Below are positions 1 to 10,400 of a stretch of 64,000 nucleotides of DNA, one piece after another (the first letter of the stretch is position 1; each line of letters starts with the position of its first letter). A program made the position numbers and the translations under genes. Under the pieces are notes generated by a model. It was given only the letters and a program-made list of their open reading frames with translations, was not told where the DNA came from and ran no database searches. This DNA is from Holacanthus passer (Eukaryota; Chordata; Actinopteri; Pomacanthidae). The stretch lies in contig JAFREQ010000024.1 of NCBI GenBank assembly GCA_025331565.1, positions 2,507,501 through 2,571,500 of the forward strand. The letters run 5' to 3'.

Positions 1-269
1 GCAGCTCAAAAGCAATCTAGACGTGTCCATTAAAAGACAACTCTTTGGTTTTCAATAGCATTTAAATGACATAGATTTCAACATGAAATATATATAATAT
101 TGCCGTGTAGCTGTGGCCTCAATGTCTTCACCAAATCAATGCAAATGAATGCACACAGCACAAATAACCAGGTATCTGCTCCTGACTGGACCAATGCCTG
201 AAGAAGTGTTGAGACGTGGAAAGCAGGATGTGAAACTCCAGTTAAATCATCTAAATTACCAACTCATGT

Positions 270-620
270 AAGAAATTTATGACCTGAAAGTTGACCACAC
301 AGGCCTTTGATTTGTTTTATGAAGTGGCGCCGACAAACCGGCTCCCCTTGTTCATTTAGGACGCTATTCAAATATTTGGACTGACAAAACCTACATTTTG
401 CTATCATTGTCTCTGCGCCGATGTCACCTTGTCGGGAAGCCGGAGCCGTACAGTATGAATAATGAAAGCTCCGATCTCGGAGCCGCGCCGGCTTTCCGGC
501 AGGAGCGGCTCCATTAAAGAATGAAAAGGCAGGTCTCTTTTGTTGCTCCCCGATCTCCCCATTATTAAAGAATCCCATTAAACGACAGAAGAAGGTGACT
601 TTCCCTTTCAGTGCGATGAC
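270..620. promoter_or_regulatory. Candidate conserved noncoding element
   Basis: Unique sequence of even base composition without repeat similarity. It includes AATTTATGACCTGAAAG, GAATAATGAAAG and two CATTAAA words, and contains the hairpin at 479-512. Conservation is a guess from appearance. Confidence 0.35.
479..512 (+). other. Strong GC-rich hairpin
   Basis: GGAGCCGC (479-486) pairs with GCGGCTCC (505-512), and directly inside it GCCGG (487-491) pairs with CCGGC (496-500) around a CTTT loop. An AGGA bulge lies on the 3' side. This gives 13 perfect base pairs, almost all G-C. It sits in a block that otherwise looks regulatory (270-620). Confidence 0.8.
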
Positions 621-1270
621 ACATGGAGAGAGGCCCCTGTCAGGTCAGAGATGGGGGCCGCTGATGAGGCCGGCGAGGGGGGTGTTCGACCCGAGAGGGA
701 AGCAGTTATTGATTGACTGAGCCAGCGCTGCGTCTCCTGCGCTCTGTCAATCACCCGCAGACCCTTTTCTTCGCTGCTCTCTTTTCTCCCGGCCACCGGT
801 GATCGGCCGTTTCCAGCTGTGCCGAGCTGTGCCCTCATTTAACTTCATTACTGCGGGGCTGACAGCCAGGCGGCGAGGGGGGACAAACAGCATCCTTCGA
901 CCCTGCGTGCTCGCCATCTCCTGGAGCCACCTTTCCTGCCGCCATCTATCCTCGGCTCCCTCCCTCGGCTTCCCTTTCTTCCGTCTTCTCTGTGGTTATT
1001 CTATCACTGTCTCTGCCCTCCTCCGCCGTCGTCCCTGTCGCGCCCACAAATGTAGCTCAGCGGCATTGATAACAAGTCTGACAGACCGCGGCGGAGGGCT
1101 GGCGTCGGCTCCTCGCCCCCGTCCCTTCTTCCCCCCGAACTCGACGCCTCGCCTTCCTCGTCAAGGTCACCCCTGCTGCCAGAGAGGGGGAACGTCAGGC
1201 TGTGAATGGAGGCTTTCACCTGCCACTACCTGTTTCCTTTACAGAGGCTTCATGCACCAACCGACATGAT
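621..1270. other. GC-rich unique block
   Basis: GC- and CpG-rich stretch with the PBX/MEIS-like pair near its left end. A 156-codon plus frame at 799-1269 is Arg/Ser/Pro/Leu-rich, has no recognisable domain and no splice support. The block could be a CpG island or distal element; no promoter elements can be identified. Confidence 0.4.
710..753. promoter_or_regulatory. Facing pair of PBX/MEIS-like sites
   Basis: TGATTGACTG at 710-719 (plus) and CTGTCAATCA at 744-753, which is TGATTGACAG on the minus strand. TGATTGACAG is the well-known PBX-MEIS/PREP composite site. The two cores are exact 8-bp inverted repeats 24 bp apart (end to start of the decamers), in a GC-rich unique block. Occupancy is an inference. 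Confidence 0.45.
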
Positions 1271-1919
1271 GGTTTGATTTAGCTCTGCGCCGCCGGGCCG
1301 TCAGCAGGAAGTAACAACCTGTGTGATACCACAAACGTACAAATACTTAATATTAGAAAAGACAGCATATAGTTTCTTTTGCACTGTTGTAATCTGAGGT
1401 CTGAAGCAGCATATAAGCATAATGCTGTGTCATAATATACATCAAGGCTGCAGAGATCACACATGGAGGGTTGGGATTTCTCAACATGTTTCTGTCTGTT
1501 GATCATGAAATTTTTCCTCACTTTTAATGTTTCAGCGCTGATCCAGGTCAGTGTTTTCTGACTGAAGCTGCCAGTAAATCTCATTAAGTAGGTCGTTATA
1601 TAATTTCTTTTACCAAAATCTATTCAATCACTGATCTTTTTGTTGGCCTGACAACACTGAGCTATTTATATTTCCTCACATATGGACGTCCTGTTGCAAG
1701 ATGCAAAAGTTCCAAAAGCTCCATTACTTTCTAGATCAAAACAGTCTGTAATCAGAACCTATTCAGCTGCAAATCAGATGAGCTGTGGCTCATTTTTACC
1801 TTCAGTCTTAGTAAATTCCTCGCTACAGTCCACAGTCATGCCAGCTTCTACTCACGGCTTGTTGCTGCTTTGAGCTCAAATGCTGATGTTCAGTAACTAC
1901 AATATAATATATAATATAA
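1271..1919. other. Unique noncoding stretch
   Basis: AT-leaning sequence with no gene, RNA or repeat that I can support. A TATAATATATAATATAA run closes it, just before repeat family A. Confidence 0.5.
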
Positions 1920-2110
1920 TGTACCATGTTCACTACACTAGTTTAGCTTTTCAGCACGATGCTGTTTGCTAATTAGCACTAAACACAAAATGCAGCAGAG
2001 GCTGATGGGAAATAGTTTTGCAGCTATTTGTTCACAAAGTACTGATGATGGCGCTAGAGGGAAAGTTAAGAGACGACCAAAATTATTACAGTTCATCTTG
2101 AGGGAACATG
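1920..2110 (+). repeat. Repeat family A, copy 1
   Basis: Blocks ATGTTCACTACACTAGTTTA, TTTGCTAATTAGCACTAAAC and CAGAGGCTGATGGGAA, followed by TTTTGCAG and GATGGCGCTAGAGGGAAAG, match the 5' half of a common percomorph repeat. Related copies in this window lie at 14190, 17690, 22942 (inverted), 32310 and 52085 (inverted). The copy fades out after TTCATCTTGAGGGAACATGA. Confidence 0.75.
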
Positions 2111-4829
2111 AACACAACTCATAGCTTGTTTTTGCACCATGTGTTAGTCCCTGTTTTATTAATTACATTTAATTTATAACAATATCCACTTTTCTTCATC
2201 TGCGACAACTGTCGTCAGAAACCAGCCTGAACCGTCTTGACCTGAACACGACCTTAATGCAGACGTGCTGCAGAGACAGGAGCTCGTCCCAGAAACCTCT
2301 GCTGTGTCTCTCTGTGTCGGAGCTGCAGACTCTCTGTCCTCTGGAGGATCTGCTCTGCTGTCGTACACTTAGCACCTAACTTCAAATCAAAGTGTCTTGC
2401 ACCTTCGGTTGTAACTGGCAAAGGGAAAGTAACACTTGAGGCGACGTGCAAATTCTGTCTGTCTCGTATGGAGAACGTGTGGCGGCGTGCTTCAGCGGCG
2501 AATCTCAACATACACAGCAGAGCTTACAGATCTGTGTCTGAAGGCTTCTTTCGTGTGCTACACGTCCTTTGGGAACACAGGTGAAAACTAGCAGAGCTGC
2601 AGGTGCTGCCTTCACACCTGTCACCTGTTTGATCTGTGAATCTGACCAATGTACCGTCTTCTAAAAGAGATTTACATGTAGACATAAATCGTTTTACGGC
2701 TCTGTGACCTTCATCATAAAACAGACACTGGAATTTTGGGAGTTTTCCTGTTGGGTCTGTCTTTATTTCATCTATTCAAATATTCAAAAGGTCATCTCAG
2801 CTGCAGAGACGCAGCTGGTGCAATCTCTAATAGCGGGAAGCAGTTGCCATCACAACTGAAACTGAAAGCGTCTGAACAGTTGGTGTCTAACACTCGTTAA
2901 AAGCTTCTTGCACTCGTTGGCGAAACATGGACAGAGGAGGAAACTTGGTCCGGTGGTGCAGAGAAGGTGAAGTAGAAAAGCTAATATACTGTGTAATCCA
3001 GAACAGAGTGACAGTTACAGTGATCATAAAATAATGATTGTGTCTGGAAACTTTCTGAAAACCGCATGTTTTCATGCTCTGAAAGGTGTTTTTGTGCTGA
3101 AGCACGACACCGTTACGTCCACATTCACATGTAAACGTCTGCGCGTCGTTCAGGACTTTGAGGGTTAATGAAGTGTTTCAGCGGTTGTTGGTTGGATCAG
3201 GCTTCTGTTTTCTGTTCTTGATTTTCAATTTGACGCCGTGTGTGAAAAACATTCAGAGGAAAAAACAAGCAGGGAGTGAAACACATTTACAGTTTTATCA
3301 TTGGGTTGTAATTTGGATTCAAAATGCTAAGATGCAGCAGCGTGTCCTTCACTTTTTACATATCATGATGAGGAGCCTTGAAAATATCTTTTTCCACACG
3401 TCTCTGAGCAGCTGAACACAAGCTGCTCTGAACAAATGATGATAATAACAATGATCTGGACAAATCAGTGGGATATGGGACGTTCTCCTCGGTAACAAGC
3501 ACAATTTGTAGTTTAATCTAGTGAAATGGAGTTTTTTGTTTTTTTTACATAATCATTTTTGTGACAAAATACAGAAGCACTGTTGGAGCCTGGGAATTAA
3601 GAATTTCATTGCCAGCGGCTGCTTCACTGTAATTTTTGTGCCGATGACGATAATGAAGATGAAACTACAACACAGTCATGTTTTTGAAGCGAAAACAGGA
3701 TGATGGAGCTTTTTCTATTTTACGTGCAGTCGAATTGTAGATAATTAAAATCTTACTGAACAAATAAAACACAAAACATATTATAAACATATTCTGCATC
3801 TGTTTTGAGTCTCTTCAATAAGTGACAGCAAAGTTTCCTTCTCTCCAAACTGAATTTTCGTCTCCCTTCTGTCTTTCTGCCTCGTTAGCAGACCTCACAC
3901 GGTTCATCACATATTTCATTCAGGGGTGATTCAGTCATGTCGTACTGATTCATATGTTAATATGTTCCTGAGACGACCCCCTGTGGTTCGCAGAGAGGAG
4001 CTCCACATCTTCCTCTCTTCACTCGCTCCTCTCTCTGTTTGTCTTCGCCGTGAAAACTGAGCTTTATCACTTCTCCCACCCACCAAATTTCTGTTGACCT
4101 ATCTTGTTTTTTTTTCCTGCAGTGGGAAAAGCATTTCTGGGATAAACAATCCATTGAAATGTCACCAGATTCCACGGAGTCCCACAGAGCTGCGTCCGCG
4201 AGCCGGAGGGACCGGCGTGCTGACATTAGACATTAAGCAGCGTTTCATATCACATTATGGCGTGACAACAACATCGTACAAGTGCGGCTCTCAGAAATGC
4301 CATTCTCGAACGGTGGGCTATGAAGCATAACATATTGATATTATATAGTGTAGATCACAGCCCGACTCCACAAGCAGCTACAGGGAACCACCGGTGTTGT
4401 GCTGCTTCACGTCAGCTGCACAACTTTAAATCATTATGTTACAGTGCTGCAGACACAAAGGCAGCGCGCCTGTGATTTAAAGCCTCTGCTGAGAAATTTA
4501 CTCGCACATTTAATGAGATCTTGACAAAAAAGAGGGGAAAAATCAGACTTTTCTTTCATATTCAGTTGTGAGTGTTGCCAACATGCTCGACAGTCTAAGA
4601 TCAGGCTGCTCGTAAACAAAAAGCTCCGTTTGCATCGAACGCTGCGAACGTGCTGAAAAGGGAATTCAATTTCCTCTTTTCATTTCAGTTTTCATATTCG
4701 TTTATGCATGAATCACACACAGACCTGCACTTTCCTCTGACTTCTCACTTCTAATACGCTGTGACCTGGTTCACAAACTTTAAAGGAGGTTTGTCCCGAT
4801 GGCCAGGCCGCCGCCGCCGCCGCCATCGC
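2111..4829. other. Unique noncoding stretch
   Basis: No gene or repeat that I can support. A splice-acceptor-like T-run plus CCTGCAG ends at 4122 with no credible exon after it. The segment about 4120-4345 (for example GGGATAAACAATCCATTGAA, AGACATTAAGCAG) has the look of a conserved element. A (CCG)5 tract is at 4808-4822. Confidence 0.5.
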
Positions 4830-4915
4830 TGTGTGAATGGTTGAATGAGAGGCGAATTGTAAAGCACTTTGTCTGGAGAGCGATTTACAAGAGCTGTCCA
4901 TTTACCATTTCCACA
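4830..4915 (+). repeat. Teleost repeat fragment (TGTGTGAATGGTTGAATGAG type)
   Basis: GTGTGAATGGTTGAATGAGA, TTGTAAAGCACTTTGTCTGG, GCGATTTACAAGAG and GTCCATTTACCATT match a frequent fish repeat that normally ends CGCTATATAAATNCAGTCCATTTACC. A (CCG)5 tract lies just upstream. Confidence 0.7.
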
Positions 4916-6870
4916 AAGGTTTGCCCCAAATACCATGTCCTCAAATCCATATTACATATTGTAAATGTGCTGTGTTCATCATCTGTGTACATCAACATAC
5001 TTTACTTTTTGTACGAGCAGGAAATTACACAATATGTCCAACTCAAGTCAAACCGCAATTTTAAAACGTTTCACAAAAAAGTAAACTAAAGATTCTCATG
5101 ACTTTGTTTTGCAAGATCTTTCTCAATCTGTTCACAACGTATTGTTTCCTGTAGCAGCGTCTCTGTTTCCTTTGTTCACAAGTGGAACAACAGTATTTAT
5201 CAACTCAAAAAGAAAGTGTTTCTTTCTTCTGCTCGCTGACAGTTTGAAAAGAGTCCACATTACTGTGTCACCTTGCTGATGTGAAAACCCTGCAGACTCA
5301 AAACCTGCTTGGAATTAGCAGGTAGTGTGCAACCGGGACACGGCTTAAAAACTAATGGTGCGTTCAGATGCTTCAATGTCAAGTCGTAAAGTCAATTTCC
5401 GAGTTTAGTGGCGGGAAGTCGCCCTCGAACGGCCGATAAAATGTAAACATGGGAAAATGCGCTGCAGAAATCCTTTAAGTTCTGTCGTGTTTGTCCACTT
5501 TACAAAAACAAGTTCACAGTAAAAGTGATGATGAAGTTGAATGAATGAGGCTGTTGGTAATATGTCTCCATGATTCATTTGTGATGTTCTGTGATGAGAA
5601 TGAATCATGAATCAGAACAGTGGAGCTGACACCTGCATTATTTTCAGACTGTGGTGTTTTTTCAGTTAGTGATGAACTGTATTTACCTGAATGCTCCATT
5701 AAACTATTGGCAGATGCCCAGTCTGTTCTTTCATATGAAGCACCAACAGCAGAGTGTTCGTGTCCTCCAGATCGAGGCTGTGGACGCTTCGCCGGCCTTC
5801 GTCTACCTTTTATGAAACAGAACAGATCTCGTCCGTCCATTAGGGTGGCACTTTACACACACTCGAGAGAGACTGGAGGATGAAGCCCCTGAAAAAGGAC
5901 CCGGCTATTACCACTTAATACCCAGTTGGAGGAGTGAGAAGAAAAGGATTAACAGCTGTTTACAATCGGCTTAAGTATTAGGGCTTCAGTGGGGTGAATG
6001 CACGGTGAGAATAAAAAACACCAGGCTTTTAACACCTTGAGTTTAAGTACAAGTCCAGTCCTTCACTCTCACTTCCTGTTAGGATCATTATTTGTGTGTG
6101 TGAGGTGGCGCCTGATGCTCGGTCCAGGTCTCCAGCTGTTTCACTGGCACACTCATCTGTCTGTAGATGGGAAACTACAGGTGAGCAGAGCGCGAAGGCG
6201 TGTTAACGTCTGCTGCGCTCGAGGCAACGGAGACACTGAATCTGGTGTGAAGAGCTCATGTAATCACCTCAATCCAGATAAGACCTCAACTGTGAGGACC
6301 TGCGTCGCTTCTGTGCATGTCAATGTACAACACGGCGCTTTAGTAGTTCATGAACTAGTCATGAAATTGAATCTACGACTTTCAACTGATGTATTTTAAG
6401 TGGATGTATCTTTGTCCGTCCAAGCTTGCAGAGAAAGTTTTCACAGTTTACTTTGGCATAAGCATCAAAACTGCTTCATCGTCTGGCTTTTTTTTTTAGC
6501 CTGATGCTGACAGTATTTTTGTTGTGAATCAGACACAGTCATTATCTCACACAGAGACAGTATTTTGTATTAGAAATGTCTGCATGAAATTCACTTGACC
6601 ACCGGTTAGTTGGACTGACCGTTCCCCCCAGCTGGGATTGTTCAGTCGTAGATTAGCAGGCGTAGCTCGGCGCAGCAGGCCTGTCGGGCTCCGGAGTCCT
6701 CAACATGATGAAGGGGGAGCGGGAGCATCAGTGATGAGTGCATGAGCAACGGAGAGGAATTAAACTGTGTGTTTAACAGCTCTGATATAAACTGCAGTCA
6801 GCGACATGTGCAGCTAACTAGATTAGTAACCAAGCCTCATTTTCACTGCAGCGTTTCACCTGCACCTTTT
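4916..6870. other. Noncoding stretch
   Basis: Apart from the weak repeat at 5345-5455, nothing recognisable. The 133-codon plus frame at 5998-6399 has no domain, no homology I recognise and no good codon pattern. Confidence 0.5.
5345..5455. repeat. Possible degraded repeat beginning GGTGCGTTCA
   Basis: AATGGTGCGTTCAGATGCTT, then AATTTCCGAGTTTAGTGGCG and GGAAGTCGCCCTCGAACGGC, look like a diverged copy of a fish repeat in which GGTGCGTTCAAAT is followed by TCGGAATTTCCGAGTT. Weak support. Confidence 0.35.
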
Positions 6871-7145
6871 TGTCATGGTCCCGCTCTGGACTCCAGGTTT
6901 TTCCTTTTCACTTATGTTTCCTCCGTTTTCCATTTCCGAGTGTCCCAGTGTTTGTGTCTCTGTTCTCGACGTCTCCAGCTCAGCTCCGTCTGCTCTACGC
7001 CTGACCACCTTCCCACCTGCTTCGCCTGCACGTGTTCACAATAACACATCCGCTGTGTCGTATTTCACCACTGTCTGGAAGCTGATCCTGGATACCGTCA
7101 GTGTGTTACTAGCTTGCACACTATGCTAATAAAATCTGCCAGCAA
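6871..7145 (+). repeat. Possible nonautonomous retroelement tail with AATAAA
   Basis: GTCATGGTCCCGCTCTGGAC followed by a T/C-rich stretch and a polyadenylation signal AATAAA at 7128-7133 resembles fish retroelement tails that start TGTCATGGTCCCGG and end with a poly(A) signal. The middle is too diverged to assign. It shares no clear open frame with the short frames here. Confidence 0.4.
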
Positions 7146-9429
7146 CAACTGTTATTTCTAATCCTGCTTTTTTCTACAGTTGGTAACATCACTGATGATG
7201 TGTCCAGGTGCATCAGAAGACGTATAGAGTCAAAACAAAACACGAAGGAAAAGTATTGAGTTGATTTAATTTTAAATCCAGGCTACAGAGACACGTCTCC
7301 TCTGCCTTTTGCTGAATCTCGAGCACTTACATCTCATTATTTTCTCTGTCTCTCACGTCTCTGTTTATCTTTTAAATTATTTGAATTCAGTCATTTTAAT
7401 TAGCTTTTTATATCTTATCCAGTTTCTTATTTAATGTTTCCCTTTATGAAACATGTGCAGCATGAGCTGTTAATAATTTCACGCATTTACAACAGAATCT
7501 GTAAAGTTAATTAATGCTGTGAGGTGGAGGCCAGTTTCCAACACTGTGCTCAGCAAAGTCACAAACCAACAAAGTTGTGTTTCCTCTGTCTGTCTCTCAA
7601 TTGCTTTGTTTAATGTCATTCATTTAATTTATTTCAATTTTGCTGAAAAATGCCTCATGAAGATCTCAGCGTTTGAAAATGCCTTGTTTGTAGAATAAAT
7701 GTGTGAGTTAAGTTGATGTCGTGGCCACGGGCCCTTTCAGTTCCAACCCGACACAGGAATGTAAATGAGAAAATATCCAACAACAGAGCCGATGACATCA
7801 CCACACGCAGCCTAATTCCTGAAGCTACGTTTCCTGACTTTCCTTCACTTTATCTGTGTCGCCCTTGAAGTTTGTTCCTTCTCTCTTCCCACCGTCTCTG
7901 CCTCTGCTGCTGCCTCGTCGCCCCGAGCGAGTCTGAGTGGTCGGGGGTTGAGCTAGTTTCATCCGAGGTCACCTCGCCTCCGTCCCGGGCTTCTGTTCCT
8001 CAGAGGAACGGTCGGATCCTGCAAAGAGCTCCCCTGCAGTTGTGATTAGGGCCGGCGCCGCCTCCACAGTGTCTCCTGGAGGGGAGAGAAGAAACCGACA
8101 GACTGAAAGCGCCGTCTTCCGACACCGGCGACAATGAGTAATGAGAATATCATCAGAGAAACAAAGGCCGACTCAGAGAGCGAGAAATCTTTCCTCCGCT
8201 GTAACCCTGGAGCCTCAACCCTGATCGAAACTGTGACCTTAATGCACAGACGCTTCGTAACGCCGAGGAACCCAGTGGGCGGATTTTGAGCTGCAGGACT
8301 CTTTCTAAATGCCATGCTAAGGTGCCAATCATACTCACGGCTTTGAAAATCAGCCAAATTGCTCTGTCATCACCTGGTGCTTTGCTGTATTTTCCAGAGT
8401 TGGAAATACAATAAGTTGGAAGCAGAAAAGATGAGTAATTCAGTGTGAAACTTTCTGTTTTACAGGCTCTTCTGTTTCTAAATCTGCAGGGAATTGGCAG
8501 GGAACAATTTGAGACTCTCTACAAATCATTATCACCCGGCTTTAATTACCAGTGTTAACACAGAGAGTGGCAGCAGCTTTTATTCTACCGGAGCAGTTGG
8601 AGTAAATGAGGTTTGAACCCGACGACCTCACACTCAAGGTGGAAAGAAAGTGGAGGAAAAGTCTTGTACTTGAAAGGTCGCTTGTACCCGAGTGAGGAGG
8701 CAGCAGACTGGGACTGATACAGTTTTCCTTCGCCATCAAACAGATGGTCTTTTCTGTGTTTCATCAGCGTTTAGCTGTTATTCCTCTGTTTGGCCTCACC
8801 TGTCTGAGTCACAGCAAAAAACTTTGAAGCTGCTGGTCTAATCGTGTCCTCTAAAGATTATGTTCATATACAACATCATACTGTTCAGATTCTGTTTTTC
8901 AATCTACGTAACAAAGATGGTTTTATATTGAATGCCAATGCAAAATGTTCACAGATGTGTCCTTGAAACCAAAGCACGTTTAGCTTTTGTTTAAAGCAAC
9001 TTTAATCAATGTTTTTATAATAATTTAACAATGTAAGATAAGATAAGAAAGGTGCTATTATTTATTGTTTTACTCTTATATTGCTGTGTAGTGATCGTAC
9101 TGTTGTTTCTAGTCACATTATTATCATATTTATTGCTTCTGGAAAACAGACTTCTGTCATTTTCCTCCTCTGGTCCTGATGAAGCGACCGTTTACTGTCG
9201 CCTTCCATCAGTGCTTTTATCCACTTCTGACTAACGTCCTCACTGACGTCTGCTGCAGATGAATTAGTCTGTTCCTTAAAACCTAAAATACAAACAGAAA
9301 CGCAGCCATTTTCTGTCCTCAAAGTGTTACAGCTCCGTGCCAGGCAGAGCTCTTTTCTGTAGCTTATCTATTAAGTAAATTAGATGCCAATGGTAAATAG
9401 TTTTACTTTACAAATGACAAACGACCTCA
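7146..9429. other. Unique noncoding stretch
   Basis: No gene. Segments 7720-8060 and 8100-8360 are GC-richer, unique and could be regulatory. ATAAGATAAGATAAGA-like sequence at 9037 may be a scrap of a retroelement end. Confidence 0.5.
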
Positions 9430-10400
9430 GTGTGCAGGTCCTTTACAAAGCCACCACGCCGGGTAACACGAGATGATAAAGGAGGCTGTTCTTGAACGCT
9501 ACCCAGCTTCTAAATGGCCGGCCTGGTCGAGTGCATCATTCCCATGTCAGGGAACAAACAAATAAGATGAAGTGCTCTCTCAAAGTCAGTGGAAAGGACA
9601 ACCACACTGGCTCCCAACAAACAATGATAGATGAGCAATACATGATGGTGTGGGCAGAGGAACGGGGGGGGGAGCGTTCAATTAGTACAAGGAGAAATGG
9701 CAGTTTAACGGTACAACGAGAGAAGCTGGCAGGCATTAAGAAATGCCAAATTGAAAACGCATACATCTCAGATAGCTGACAACCTCATTCCCTTCTCCAA
9801 ATTGGTCACAAATTTATGATTTTCTATAATTGTTCCTGTTTTGACACCTCATATTTCAATCTTGAATATGAACGAGAGAAAAGTACGCTCGGGGGATTTT
9901 CTTAAAAAAAGAGAGTTTGGGGTGCTCCCATGTGAAAAACTTACTCTAAATGCTAAAAGGGTGAATTCAAGCGCGCACTCCTCTCCCTCACCTCTCAACT
10001 TTGCCACCGAGCTCCAGGATTTGTGGTCCACCGGAGGCTGAGCGCCAAGCTATTGTGAAGAGTTACACCTTCAAAAGCACTCTGAGCCGGACTCATGAAT
10101 ATTTATACGCTGATTAGGTGCCCTGATTTATCAGGCTGCGACAGAAAAGGGAATGATGGGTCTTAAGGAGTTGAGGCACGCACAGAGACAAAGGTATGGC
10201 TCTGTTAATGCAGATCCTGCTCCACATAATGGGCTGTCCATTAGAGAAGACTGTTGGCTCGGGAGAAAAGCCTCCGACTTCAATTTTGGGTGTTTTAGTT
10301 CATCGGTGCAGCGATAACGTAAAGAACCGTGCGATCATAAATACTGCAGCGAAGTGCGACGTCATGGAAGCCAAGTGAAATTATTCTTTTCACTCGTCTT
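9430..10400. promoter_or_regulatory. Candidate conserved noncoding element cluster
   Basis: About 970 bp of balanced, non-repetitive sequence with words typical of developmental enhancers: CATGAATATTTATACGCTGATTAGG at about 10094 onward (homeodomain-like GATTA), the palindrome CCTGATTTATCAGG at 10122-10135, and AACAAACAATGATAGATGAG near 9618 (SOX-like). Short plus and minus frames overlap and lack codon bias. No conservation data available. Confidence 0.38.

Noticed and set aside
799..1269. 156-codon plus-strand frame
   Set aside because: GC-rich DNA with few stops. Arg/Ser/Pro/Leu-rich product, no domain, and an overlapping minus frame at 1004-1219 is equally open.
4104..4122. Splice-acceptor-like T run ending CCTGCAG
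   Set aside because: No coding exon follows and no matching donor was found; such sequences arise often by chance.
5998..6399. 133-codon plus-strand frame
   Set aside because: No recognisable domain, no splice context, random amino acid composition.
8605..8625. B-box-like GGTTTGAACCCG, possible SINE head
   Set aside because: No A box at the correct distance and no tRNA fold around it.
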